Shown here in pieces: positions 24,634 through 31,147 of a stretch of DNA of 31,266 bases; the stretch's first letter is position 1; every line of letters begins with the position of its first letter. The notes under the pieces were generated by a model. The model was not told where the DNA came from, made no database searches, and was given only the letters and a program-made list of their open reading frames with translations. Source of the stretch: NORP181 sp047623555 (GTDB lineage: Bacteria; Pseudomonadota; Alphaproteobacteria; Rhodobacterales; Rhodobacteraceae); contig JBLHMP010000044.1 of NCBI GenBank assembly GCA_047623555.1, forward strand, positions 1-31,266. Reading direction: 5' to 3'. The position numbers and the translations under genes are program-made.

Positions 24634-25215
24634 ATGACCCGCACAGTTTTACACATTGACGCCTCGGCCCGCTCTAAGGCCTCTACATCGCGCAATTTGT
24701 CGGCAAGCATCGTTGACCGGTTGCAGCCCGAAACCACCATTCGCCGGGATTTAGCATCGGCCTTCCCGCAGATTTCCGAAGGTTGGATTGCCGCCAATTT
24801 CACCCCGGCAGACCAGCGCGATGATGCCCAACGGGACATTCTGGCACTGTCTGACACGTTGGTTGGCGAAATTTCCGCCGCAGATACGATTGTCATCGGC
24901 CTGCCGGTCTATAACTTTTCTGTCCCGGCGAGCCTGAAGGCGTGGATCGACCTGATTGCCCGCGTCGGCCTGAGCTTTGAATACACCAAAACCGGCCCAC
25001 GCGGATTGCTGACCGGCAAACGCGCCATCGTCGCCTTTGTTTCGGGCGGTACAGCGATAGGATCAGACGTTGATTTTGCGTCGGGTTATATCCGCCATAT
25101 CCTTGGTTTCATCGGAATAACAGATGTCGAATTTGTTGCCGCCGATCAGTTGGCAATTGATGCAGAGGCGACTCTGTCAGCCGCCAATGATGCCGTGGCA
25201 CGTATCGCCGCCTGA
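24634..25215 (+). CDS. azoR: FMN-dependent NADH:quinone oxidoreductase / azoreductase
   Basis: 193 residues from ATG 24634 (MTRTVLHIDASARSKASTSRNL); the longer frame from 24586 is not family-like. Flavodoxin-fold, FMN-dependent, uses NAD(P)H to reduce quinones, azo dyes and nitroaromatics in two-electron steps. FMN-binding parts: SARSKASTSR phosphate loop, LPVYNFSVPASLKAWIDLIARVG and VSGGTA. Length is close to E. coli AzoR (about 200). It is divergent from a LysR gene and followed at 32 nt by a doxX gene, a frequent set for quinone or electrophile stress. Confidence 0.92.
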   Translation: MTRTVLHIDASARSKASTSRNLSASIVDRLQPETTIRRDLASAFPQISEGWIAANFTPADQRDDAQRDILALSDTLVGEISAADTIVIGLPVYNFSVPASLKAWIDLIARVGLSFEYTKTGPRGLLTGKRAIVAFVSGGTAIGSDVDFASGYIRHILGFIGITDVEFVAADQLAIDAEATLSAANDAVARIAA

Positions 25216-25247
25216 GCCTGACAAAACAGCATAGTAAGGACAATGAT

Positions 25248-25592
25248 ATGCATAAATACCTGGTGATCGTCGTGCGCGTTCTGGTCACGGCGGCGTTTGT
25301 TGCCGCCGGTCTGGCCAAACTGGCGGGCGTGGAAATGATGGTCGGCACATTTGAGGCCATCGGCGTGGGCCAATGGTTCCGCTATGTCACTGGCCTGATC
25401 GAAGTCGGCTCAGCGGTGCTGCTATGGATACCCGGATTACAGTTTATCGGCGCAGGCCTGTTGGTTTGCACGATGCTTGGCGCGATCGTGGCGCATCTGG
25501 TGATCCTTGGTCCTTCGCCTCTGCCGGCACTGATACTTGGCGTACTCGCGGCCTATCTGGCCTGGAATACCCGCGATCAGCGACCTGTATAA
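25248..25592 (+). CDS. DoxX-family membrane protein
   Basis: 114 residues, four membrane helices: VIVVRVLVTAAFVAAGLAKLAG (the first helix with the R...GxxKL pattern of DoxX), YVTGLIEVGSAVLLWIP, FIGAGLLVCTMLGAIVAHLVI and LPALILGVLAAYLAW. Related to thiosulfate:quinone oxidoreductase subunit DoxD/DoxX and to redox-stress proteins such as MmpS-type partners; specific role unknown. Probably co-transcribed with azoR; AAGGA precedes the ATG. Followed by a GC-rich hairpin. Confidence 0.85.
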   Translation: MHKYLVIVVRVLVTAAFVAAGLAKLAGVEMMVGTFEAIGVGQWFRYVTGLIEVGSAVLLWIPGLQFIGAGLLVCTMLGAIVAHLVILGPSPLPALILGVLAAYLAWNTRDQRPV

Positions 25593-25598
25593 TACCCC

Positions 25599-25628
25599 GA
25601 AACGGCGTCTTTAACCGGGCGCCGTTTC
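25599..25628 (+). terminator. hairpin after doxX, probable terminator
   Basis: GAAACGGCG (25599-25607) and CGCCGTTTC (25620-25628) form a perfect 9-bp stem with a 12-nt loop, 7 nt after the doxX stop. The T run is only the TTT inside the stem, so termination may be partial. Confidence 0.55.
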
Positions 25629-25667
25629 CCCTCGCCTCTTGCGGATCATCCTGTCATGCTGTTCGGC

Positions 25668-26144
25668 ATGCACGTGACGCGGAATACGCCCGATCAACTG
25701 ATCATCGCTGATACACCTTGGGTGATCGGTATTCTGCTGATCCTTTTTGTCCTGAGCTTTGTCGGTCCGGGATTGCTGCTTGTCTCTGATGGCATCTGGC
25801 AGGGCTGGATTTTCGCGATTGCGGGCGGCGGTATGGGCATCATCGCATTCGGGGTCTTTGTACGCCGACTCCAGCTGATCCTTGACCGGCCATCGGACAC
25901 AATCACCATACGCCGCAGATCTATCTTTGGGATCTCAACACTCACCCACACCCTGTCAAACCTGTCCAAAGTCAAAATTGAGACCACCACAGGTTCAAAA
26001 GGCCGCCGCCTTTTCCGGCCAACCCTTGTCCTGACCCAAGGCATGAGCGCCGGAGACCACCCGATTGTGCAGGCCTACACCAACTCGGGCAGCTCCCGCC
26101 GTGTTGCCGATGCGGTGAACCTTTGGCTGGCCAACGCCTCTTGA
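25668..26144 (+). CDS. two-helix membrane protein with a PH-like cytoplasmic part, unknown function
   Basis: 158 residues from ATG 25668 (an in-frame ATG at 25656 adds four). A short start, then two membrane helices (WVIGILLILFVLSFVGPGLLLVSD and WIFAIAGGGMGIIAFGVFV), then a beta-rich domain (LQLILDRPSDTITIRRRSIFGISTLTHTLSNLSKVKIETTTG) like bacterial PH-type domains of similar small membrane proteins. No enzyme motif. Stands alone between the doxX hairpin and the IS3 remnant. Confidence 0.7.
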   Translation: MHVTRNTPDQLIIADTPWVIGILLILFVLSFVGPGLLLVSDGIWQGWIFAIAGGGMGIIAFGVFVRRLQLILDRPSDTITIRRRSIFGISTLTHTLSNLSKVKIETTTGSKGRRLFRPTLVLTQGMSAGDHPIVQAYTNSGSSRRVADAVNLWLANAS

Positions 26145-26267
26145 ACTGCTGGCGGTCTCTTAGACGGTAACTTAGGTTTTCATCGCTATCTACTTGTATT
26201 GTATAGGACTTGGATATCCGATGATCGAGTGACGACATGTCAGATTGTAGAAGCGTTCAATGTAATC

Positions 26268-26304
26268 CGCTGCCTGACAGGTGATGTTTGCATCACCGAG
26301 AAGG
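26268..26304 (-). repeat. palindromic mini-insert D in IS3 transposase
   Basis: 37 nt between the codons for ADVF and DYIER. Minus-strand start CCTTCTCGG, central perfect hairpin GGTGATG-CAAA-CATCACC, end CTGTCAGGCAGCG. Removing it rejoins GTC-TTC-GAT-TAC exactly. Confidence 0.75.
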
Positions 26305-26497
26305 GAAGACATCGGCACGGGCCTGATCGCGTGTTCGGTAGACTTTGCGCTTCAGGCGTTCGATCTTGAGCGTCGCGAAGAAACTCTCGGCGGCCGCATT
26401 GTCCCAGACCTTGCCTGATCAGCTCATTGAAAAGGCAACGCCGTTGTCTTTCATCAGCGCCTGGAACGGTTCGCGGGTGTATTGGCTACCCTGATCC

Positions 26498-26538
26498 ACT
26501 GCCTGGCAGGGCAGTGCACAGCAATGTCCCAAGAGGGG
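26498..26538 (-). repeat. palindromic mini-insert C in IS3 transposase
   Basis: About 41 nt inside the Ser codon of LLHHSDQGSQYT. Minus-strand start CCCCTCTTGG, an imperfect hairpin around GACATTGCTGTGCACTG, end CTGCCAGGCAGT. Excision rebuilds CAC-TCG-GAT-CAG. Confidence 0.72.
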
Positions 26539-26585
26539 GAGTGATGCAACAGTTCCTTTGATCGCCCCCTGCGCCAAATCGCCAT

Positions 26586-26624
26586 CCGCTGCCCGGCAGT
26601 AGTTTGCCCGCAAACCATAAAAGG
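26586..26624 (-). repeat. palindromic mini-insert B in IS3 transposase
   Basis: 39 nt between ADALI and MAIWRR. Minus-strand start CCTTTTATGG, hairpin GTTTGC-GG-GCAAAC, end CTGCCGGGCAGCGG. Excision rebuilds CTG-ATC-ATG-GCG. Confidence 0.72.
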
Positions 26625-26676
26625 GATCAGGGCATCGGCAACCATCTGTGCCGTCATGGCATCCTTCATCAACCCC

Positions 26677-26716
26677 ATTGACCGGCTGGTAATTGTACTG
26701 CAATCACCGAGAGGAG
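26677..26716 (-). repeat. palindromic mini-insert A in IS3 transposase
   Basis: About 40 nt after the codons for RRVVG. Minus-strand start CTCCTCTCGG, hairpin GGTGATTG-CAGTA-CAATTACC (one G-T pair), then AGCCGGTCAAT. The right boundary is uncertain by a few bases because TGG of the ancestral frame is not cleanly rebuilt. Confidence 0.68.
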
Positions 26717-26803
26717 GCCAACGACGCGGCGCGAGAACAGATCAATGACCAAGGCGACGTAAAGCCAACCTTCAGCGGTCCAAATGTAGGTGAAGTCGGC
26801 GAC

Positions 26804-26840
26804 TATTACCGACAGCCGATGCTCTTGCTTCGCCGAGAGG
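26804..26840 (-). repeat. palindromic mini-insert E in IS3 transposase
   Basis: 37 nt between NQKW and VADFTY. Minus-strand start CCTCTCGGCG, an imperfect hairpin around GAAGCAAGAGCATC, then CTGTCGGTAATA. The most diverged of the five. Excision rebuilds AAG-TGG-GTC-GCC. Confidence 0.65.
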
Positions 26841-26969
26841 CCACTTCTGATTTGGATCATCAGCTTCGAACTCACGTTCAAGCACGTTTGGAGCAATGAT
26901 TGAGCGCTTGCCCTGAGCTTTCGCGGCACCCTCACCAAGGGCTGCTTCAGGACAAACTGTAAGGCGGCG

Positions 26970-27811
26970 TCACTGCTTCGTGAGCGAGCGAATATAGGTC
27001 GGGACGTTTCGAGCGTCCACGACTGCCTCGCGGACAAGCCAGTCAAAGTGACTGGAAAGAGACTTCACGCGCTCAATCTCACGAAATGCGAGATAGCATT
27101 GTCCAATATAAACGACAGCCAAGTTTGGACCAAAAACTGTGACTGGTGAGCTGAATACCCTATGCGCGTCAAATAAAAATATCCGCAACCTTGGGAACAT
27201 CTGATCGCACTGATCGGCTATGAAATTCAATTGTTCACATCGGGTGCTTTCATCAACACCTTTGTAGTATGCTGTTCCTGCTGCGCAGGCCTCGATTTCG
27301 TGAATAGGAAGGGCGATTTCATAATCAGAAACGCCTGAAGACAACCATTCAAGTTGATCCCGCATCGCACTATATGCCTCAGGCAAGCGGCGTTCTTGCA
27401 CCGAAGCATACTCCCATTCCAACATGCTTTTTGTTTTTAGAATATCTGGTAAAGTTGCGGGGACATGGGTACTTTATAACCCGCCGCCTCACGATGCCAT
27501 TCAAGAAACTGTTCATCTGCTGACGTGCGTTCGGCAGGGCTAAGAGACAAGGCAGCGGCAATAATGTCGCCGGGGGTTTCTGGCCTATTTGTCAGACCAA
27601 GTAGCCAGTCGGTGCTCACGCCCAACGCATCTGCAGCATCCGCTGCCAATTGTGCGTTTGGCAGACGCGGATGGTCGTCTTTGAGAAGCTGACCAAAGGT
27701 TGACCGATCCACTTTCGTTTCTCTGGACAATGCACTTTTGGTCACCCCCTTGTGCAACATCGCTTCCTCTAAGCGTTTTCAAAAAATGTCTGCGCGATGT
27801 CGCTTGTCCAT
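26970..27811 (-). pseudogene. HTH (XRE-type) transcriptional regulator, broken by a stop codon and a frameshift
   Basis: The ancestral start is probably ATG 27811: MDKRHRADIF, then an in-frame TGA (27779-27781), then KRLEEAMLHKGVTKSALSRETKVDRSTFGQLL, the helix-turn-helix. The frame continues with LGVSTDWLLGLTNRPETPGDIIAAAL and SADEQFLEWHREAAGYKV, shifts near 27470, and goes on as THVPATLPDILKTKSMLEWEYAS through ALPIHEIEACAAG, FLFDAHRVFSSPVTVFGPNLAVVYIGQCYLAFRE and HFDWLVREAVVDARNVPTYIRSL to the stop at 26970. Read together it is a regulator of about 280 residues, an HTH plus a large C-terminal domain, as I recall from alphaproteobacteria. Two shorter frames (27437-27760 and 26970-27425) could still be translated separately. 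Confidence 0.8.
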
Positions 27812-27813
27812 TA

Positions 27814-27832
27814 TAATCTACCTTGCAGATTA
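27814..27832. promoter_or_regulatory. dyad operator candidate in front of the HTH regulator
   Basis: TAATCT (27814-27819), 7-nt spacer ACCTTGC, AGATTA (27827-27832): a 19-nt dyad ending 2 nt before the ancestral ATG of the HTH regulator. XRE-type regulators commonly bind such sites and repress their own gene. Confidence limited by the regulator being broken. Confidence 0.5.
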
Positions 27833-27933
27833 AATACTAAAAAATGGAGTAAACGCAGCAAATTCACATAATGTCCATACACCCATATCTGGGATAGTTC
27901 AGTGGGAATTCAATACACTTCGAGGAGCCCCCA

Positions 27934-28155
27934 ATGGACAGCACAATCAGACTCTTTACAAAGGCCGTAACCTGGCAAGTCGCTGGGTTCTTCTCAATGA
28001 TGCTGATTGGGTTTATCTTCACGGGATCATTTGCAGCAAGCGGCGGCATCGCCTTTGTTGGAGCGCTGACAGGCTTCGCCTCATATTTCGTGCATGAGAT
28101 CGCTTGGTCAAGAATCTCTTGGGGGAGAAGCATTGTTCGCTCTGTGGGTAAATAG
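27934..28155 (+). CDS. DUF2061 membrane protein
   Basis: 73 residues. KAVTWQVAGFFSMMLIGFIFTGSFAASGGIAFVGALTGFASYFVHEIAWSRISWG matches the DUF2061 pattern: a K-x-x-x-(S/T)-(W/Y) start, two membrane helices and a Y-x-x-H-E-x-x-W end block. Function unknown; family members often lie near sulfate assimilation or polysaccharide genes. GAGGAG at 27923-27928 is an excellent ribosome-binding site. It precedes the EPS locus by 130 nt; 28156-28285 holds no gene I can see. Confidence 0.85.
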   Translation: MDSTIRLFTKAVTWQVAGFFSMMLIGFIFTGSFAASGGIAFVGALTGFASYFVHEIAWSRISWGRSIVRSVGK

Positions 28156-28285
28156 CGCCGCGCGATGAGACGGATCAAAGCGTTTACTGGACCGCGAGTC
28201 GTATTCCAGTGCGGCAAAGTATCCTGACACCTAAGCCCAAAAATTCTTTCAATTGTCGCCGCAGATGTTAAGGGGTCGCACGTGA

Positions 28286-28618
28286 ATGCAATTGGAACAA
28301 TCTCTTGATCCGCAGGGCCATTCCGGCGAGCCTTCAAGCGGTAGCTATGCTCCTGTGATCAAAACTGTCAGGGAAGACGTTCAGTTTCGCGTTCTGCGGC
28401 TACTTCAAAGCAAGCCGCATTTGTCCCAACGCGAGATCACAAGGGGACTTACCCTAAACCTTGGCGGGATCATCTACTGCCTCAGGGCGCTGGTCCAAAA
28501 AGGGCAGATAAAAGTTCGTAATTACCGAAAGTCGAACAACAAAATCTGCTGTGCCTACATTCTAACTCCGCACGGTATTGAGCAGAAATTCCAACTAACC
28601 GCCAATTTTCTAAAATGA
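28286..28618 (+). CDS. EPS-associated MarR-type regulator, C-terminus cut by a TGA
   Basis: 110 residues. Winged helix core EDVQFRVLRLLQSKPHLSQREITRGLTLNLGGIIYCLRALVQKGQIKVRNYRKSNNKICCAYILTPHGIEQKFQLTANFLK, the pattern of the EPS-associated MarR regulators found before polysaccharide loci. In the family the chain goes on as FLKR-x-M-x-EYEALRxEIEALxxE; here a TGA (28616-28618) replaces that Arg codon, and the same frame continues EMVEYEALRVEIEALEKEA up to a TAA at 28724-28726. The lost part is a coiled coil probably used for dimerisation. The extended frame overlaps the lpsL ATG by 8 nt, so it was translationally coupled. The truncated form may still bind DNA. Confidence 0.85.
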   Translation: MQLEQSLDPQGHSGEPSSGSYAPVIKTVREDVQFRVLRLLQSKPHLSQREITRGLTLNLGGIIYCLRALVQKGQIKVRNYRKSNNKICCAYILTPHGIEQKFQLTANFLK

Positions 28619-28718
28619 GAGATGGTAGAGTATGAGGCCCTAAGAGTAGAGATAGAAGCGTTAGAGAAGGAAGCACTCGGGTTGAAAATCATACTAAATT
28701 CAGAGGTATTTCAAAATA

Positions 28719-29732
28719 ATGCGTAAAGTTTTGGTGACCGGATCGGCCGGATTTATCGGCTTCCACCTCTCCAGGCTCCTCCTGGCGGAGGGCTTTGAGG
28801 TTGTTGGTTACGACGGTATGACCGACTATTATGATGTGCGCATCAAAGAGCGGCGACATCAGATGCTTTTGCAGAACGAAAACTTCTCTTGCACCATCGG
28901 AATGCTGGAAGACTACACTAAACTAAAGACGCTGTGCGATGCAGAGCAACCGAACGTGATTGTCCATCTCGCAGCGCAGGCCGGTGTTCGCTACAGCCTT
29001 GAAAACCCCCGCGCCTATATAGAAGCCAACATCATAGGCACCTTTAATGTCATGGAATGCGCCCGCGAACTTGGTGTTGATCACTTGCTCATGGCTTCGA
29101 CCTCTTCGGTTTATGGCGCAAATGAGGTGATGCCCTTTATTGAGACAGAAAAGGCAGACACCCCGCTGACGATCTATGCGGCGACCAAAAAGGCCAACGA
29201 AAGCATGGGCCACTCCTATGCGCATCTGTGGAACATGCCGACAACAATGTTCCGGTTCTTTACCGTGTATGGCCCCTGGGGCCGTCCGGATATGGCACTT
29301 TTCAAGTTCACCAAAGGTATCATTGAGGAAACACCAATTGATATTTACAACAACGGTGACATGTGGCGCGACTTTACCTATGTCGAAGATCTGGTGCGCG
29401 GCATTCGCCTTTTGATCGATGCCGTCCCCGAACGTCCTGAAACAACAAAAGATGTGCCCGAAGGTGACAGCCTTAGCCCCGTCGCCCCCTTTCGAACCGT
29501 TAACATTGGCAATTCCGACAAGATTCGCCTGATGGATTATATTGAGGCGATCGAAGATGCCCTGGGCAAAAAAGCGATCCGAAATTATATGCCGATGCAG
29601 ACAGGCGACGTGCCCGCCACCTGGGCCAATGCCGATTTGCTGCACAGCCTGACCGGCTACAAACCACAAACAGATTTCCGCGACGGCGTTGCGCAATTTG
29701 TTAAATGGTACCGCGAATATTACGGGAACTAG
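28719..29732 (+). CDS. lpsL: UDP-glucuronate 4-epimerase, LpsL type
   Basis: 337 residues. Interconverts UDP-glucuronate and UDP-galacturonate for capsule, LPS or EPS. Extended short-chain dehydrogenase: NAD-binding G8-SAG11-FIG14, the catalytic S/T block ASTSSVYGANE (126-136), Y153-AATK157 and the substrate-binding FRFFTVYGPWGRPDMALFKF. Close in order of motifs to the LpsL epimerase of Sinorhizobium. Start is after a weak site, and it overlaps the old frame of the MarR regulator. It is followed at 3 nt by a UDP-sugar dehydrogenase; together they make a uronic acid supply module. Confidence 0.95.
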   Translation: MRKVLVTGSAGFIGFHLSRLLLAEGFEVVGYDGMTDYYDVRIKERRHQMLLQNENFSCTIGMLEDYTKLKTLCDAEQPNVIVHLAAQAGVRYSLENPRAYIEANIIGTFNVMECARELGVDHLLMASTSSVYGANEVMPFIETEKADTPLTIYAATKKANESMGHSYAHLWNMPTTMFRFFTVYGPWGRPDMALFKFTKGIIEETPIDIYNNGDMWRDFTYVEDLVRGIRLLIDAVPERPETTKDVPEGDSLSPVAPFRTVNIGNSDKIRLMDYIEAIEDALGKKAIRNYMPMQTGDVPATWANADLLHSLTGYKPQTDFRDGVAQFVKWYREYYGN

Positions 29733-29735
29733 AAG

Positions 29736-31028
29736 ATGTCTGTTGTAACGTTACCCCCAATTGAAGGCCTGAAACTAGCAGTCATCGGGCTTGGCTATGT
29801 CGGCCTGCCCCTTGCTATCGAGTTTGGAAAATCCCGGTCAGTTATCGGGTTCGATATCAACGCATCGAGGATCGCCCAACTTCGCGGTGGCCATGATGCC
29901 ACGCGAGAAGTGCCACCAGAAGAGTTCCTGGAGGCCGCTCACATTTCATTTTCTGATGACCCCAATGATCTTGCAACCTGCAACACCTATATCGTCACGG
30001 TCCCCACCCCAATCGATGCCCACAAACGCCCCAATCTTACGCCGCTGATCAAAGCTTCGGAAACGGTTGGCAAGGTTCTAAAGCGCGGAGATATCGTGAT
30101 ATATGAATCCACCGTCTATCCCGGTGCAACCGAAGAGGACTGTGTTCCGGTTCTTGAGCGCATATCCGGCCTGCGCTTTAACGTGGGTTTCTTTGTCGGC
30201 TATAGCCCCGAACGGATCAACCCCGGCGACAAGGAACATCGCCTGCCCACAATACGAAAAGTCACCTCAGGCTCGACCCCCGAGGCCGCCGACCTGATTG
30301 ATACGCTATACGCCAGCATCATCACCGCCGGCACCTATAAAGCTGAGAGCATTCGTGTGGCCGAAGCGGCCAAGGTGATTGAAAACACCCAGCGCGACCT
30401 CAATATTGCACTGATCAATGAACTGGCGATCATTTTCAACAAGATGGGCATTGATACCGAGGCCGTGCTGAAGGCAGCAGGCACCAAATGGAATTTTCTG
30501 CCCTTTCGGCCCGGACTTGTGGGCGGTCACTGCATTGGCGTTGATCCCTATTACCTGACCCACAAGGCCGAAGCGATCGGCTATCACCCCCAGGTGATTT
30601 TGGCAGGACGGCGGATCAACGACGGAATGGGGCCCTATGTGGCCGGGCAAATGGTAAAGGCCATGTTGAAAAACCGCATTCAGGTAAATGGGGCCCGGGT
30701 TCTGGTGATGGGGTTGGCGTTCAAGGAAAATTGCCCTGATCTGCGCAATACTCGTGTGGTGGATGTAATCCGGGAACTGGGCGAATATGGGGTCGATGTT
30801 GATGTGCATGATCCATGGGTCAACGAGACCGAAGCACAGGCAGAATATGGGCTCAAGATCTGCACAGCCCCGGTGGACAGCACCTATGATGGTATTATCC
30901 TTGCAGTAGCACATGATCAATTCCGGCAGATGGGGCTGACTGCGCTGCGCCAGCTCGGCAGGCCGGGGCATGTGTTTTTCGACCTGAAGTATCTGTTTTC
31001 TGAAGCTGAGAGCGATCTGCGGCTGTGA
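29736..31028 (+). CDS. UDP-N-acetylglucosamine/galactosamine 6-dehydrogenase, TviB/WbpO-like
   Basis: 430 residues. NAD-dependent, four-electron oxidation of a UDP-hexose or UDP-HexNAc at C6 to the uronic acid. N-terminal NAD domain: VIGLGYVGLPLAIEFGKSRSVIGFDIN; central domain with E-STVYPGATEEDCVPVLE; catalytic C266 in LVGGHCIGVDPYYLTHKA; C-terminal domain LVMGLAFKENCPDLRNTRVVDVIRELGEYG. The family pattern (TVPTPID, SPERINPGDKEH) is that of the TviB/WbpO/WbpA group for acetylated amino sugars rather than plain UDP-glucose dehydrogenase. AGAAG just before the ATG. The product would feed a capsule or O-antigen; the epimerase next to it may act on it or on glucuronate. Confidence 0.93.
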   Translation: MSVVTLPPIEGLKLAVIGLGYVGLPLAIEFGKSRSVIGFDINASRIAQLRGGHDATREVPPEEFLEAAHISFSDDPNDLATCNTYIVTVPTPIDAHKRPNLTPLIKASETVGKVLKRGDIVIYESTVYPGATEEDCVPVLERISGLRFNVGFFVGYSPERINPGDKEHRLPTIRKVTSGSTPEAADLIDTLYASIITAGTYKAESIRVAEAAKVIENTQRDLNIALINELAIIFNKMGIDTEAVLKAAGTKWNFLPFRPGLVGGHCIGVDPYYLTHKAEAIGYHPQVILAGRRINDGMGPYVAGQMVKAMLKNRIQVNGARVLVMGLAFKENCPDLRNTRVVDVIRELGEYGVDVDVHDPWVNETEAQAEYGLKICTAPVDSTYDGIILAVAHDQFRQMGLTALRQLGRPGHVFFDLKYLFSEAESDLRL

Positions 31029-31147
31029 CAGCCTTAGATCTGGCCCGCAGTACGGAAACCGGGTAGCCCTGTGTCTGATAGCCCGAAAGATGTGATCCTG
31101 TAGCTAGTATTACCTCGGTCCGTTATTCGGCTTTCAATCGTGATCTA

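Larger units (their letters stand above)
26190..26930 (-). pseudogene. IS3-family transposase (orfB), truncated and interrupted
   Basis: Integrase-type DDE transposase. Readable blocks in order on the minus strand: RSIIAPNVLEREFEADDPNQKW, VADFTYIWTAEGWLYVALVI (first D), DLFSRRVVG, MTAQMVADALI, MAIWRRGRSKELLHHS, DQGSQYTREPFQALMKDNGV (second D), SGKVWDNAAAESFFATLKIE (third acidic E), YRTRDQARADVF, DYIERFYNLTCRHSIIGYPSP. Each gap between blocks listed here at NQKW|V, VVG|M, ALI|M, HHS|D and DVF|D is filled by a 37-41 nt palindromic insert. Besides the inserts, one in-frame TGA (26419-26421, SMS-TGA-SGKVWDN, where the family has Arg) breaks the frame. Not functional. Confidence 0.85.
26160..26960 (-). 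mobile_element. IS3-family remnant carrying five short palindromic insertions
   Basis: Only the second half of the element survives: the DDE part of the orfB transposase on the minus strand plus about 30 nt of 3' tail; orfA, the 5' part of orfB and the left end are missing. The remnant ends where the HTH-regulator pseudogene begins (about 26965). Neither terminal inverted repeat could be identified, so limits are approximate. Confidence 0.75.

Noticed and set aside
26145..26300. CRISPR-like spacing of the palindromic inserts
   Set aside because: The inserts are not identical and the intervening segments are conserved transposase codons of unequal length (about 47-193 nt), so this is not a CRISPR array.
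27864..28337. 157-codon open frame on the minus strand opposite the DUF2061 and MarR genes
   Set aside because: It is the antisense of the DUF2061 gene and of the start of the MarR gene, has no ribosome-binding site and no recognisable domain.
28923..29696. 257-codon frame on the minus strand opposite lpsL
   Set aside because: Antisense to a clear epimerase with an intact Y-x3-K; no start signal or motif.
30306..30971. 221-codon frame on the minus strand opposite the UDP-sugar dehydrogenase
   Set aside because: Antisense shadow; the plus strand carries the complete conserved catalytic set.
31021..31033. GGCTGT-G-ACAGCC palindrome at the end of the dehydrogenase gene as a terminator
   Set aside because: Only a 1-nt loop and no T run; the pairing also lies across the stop codon, so it is probably chance.
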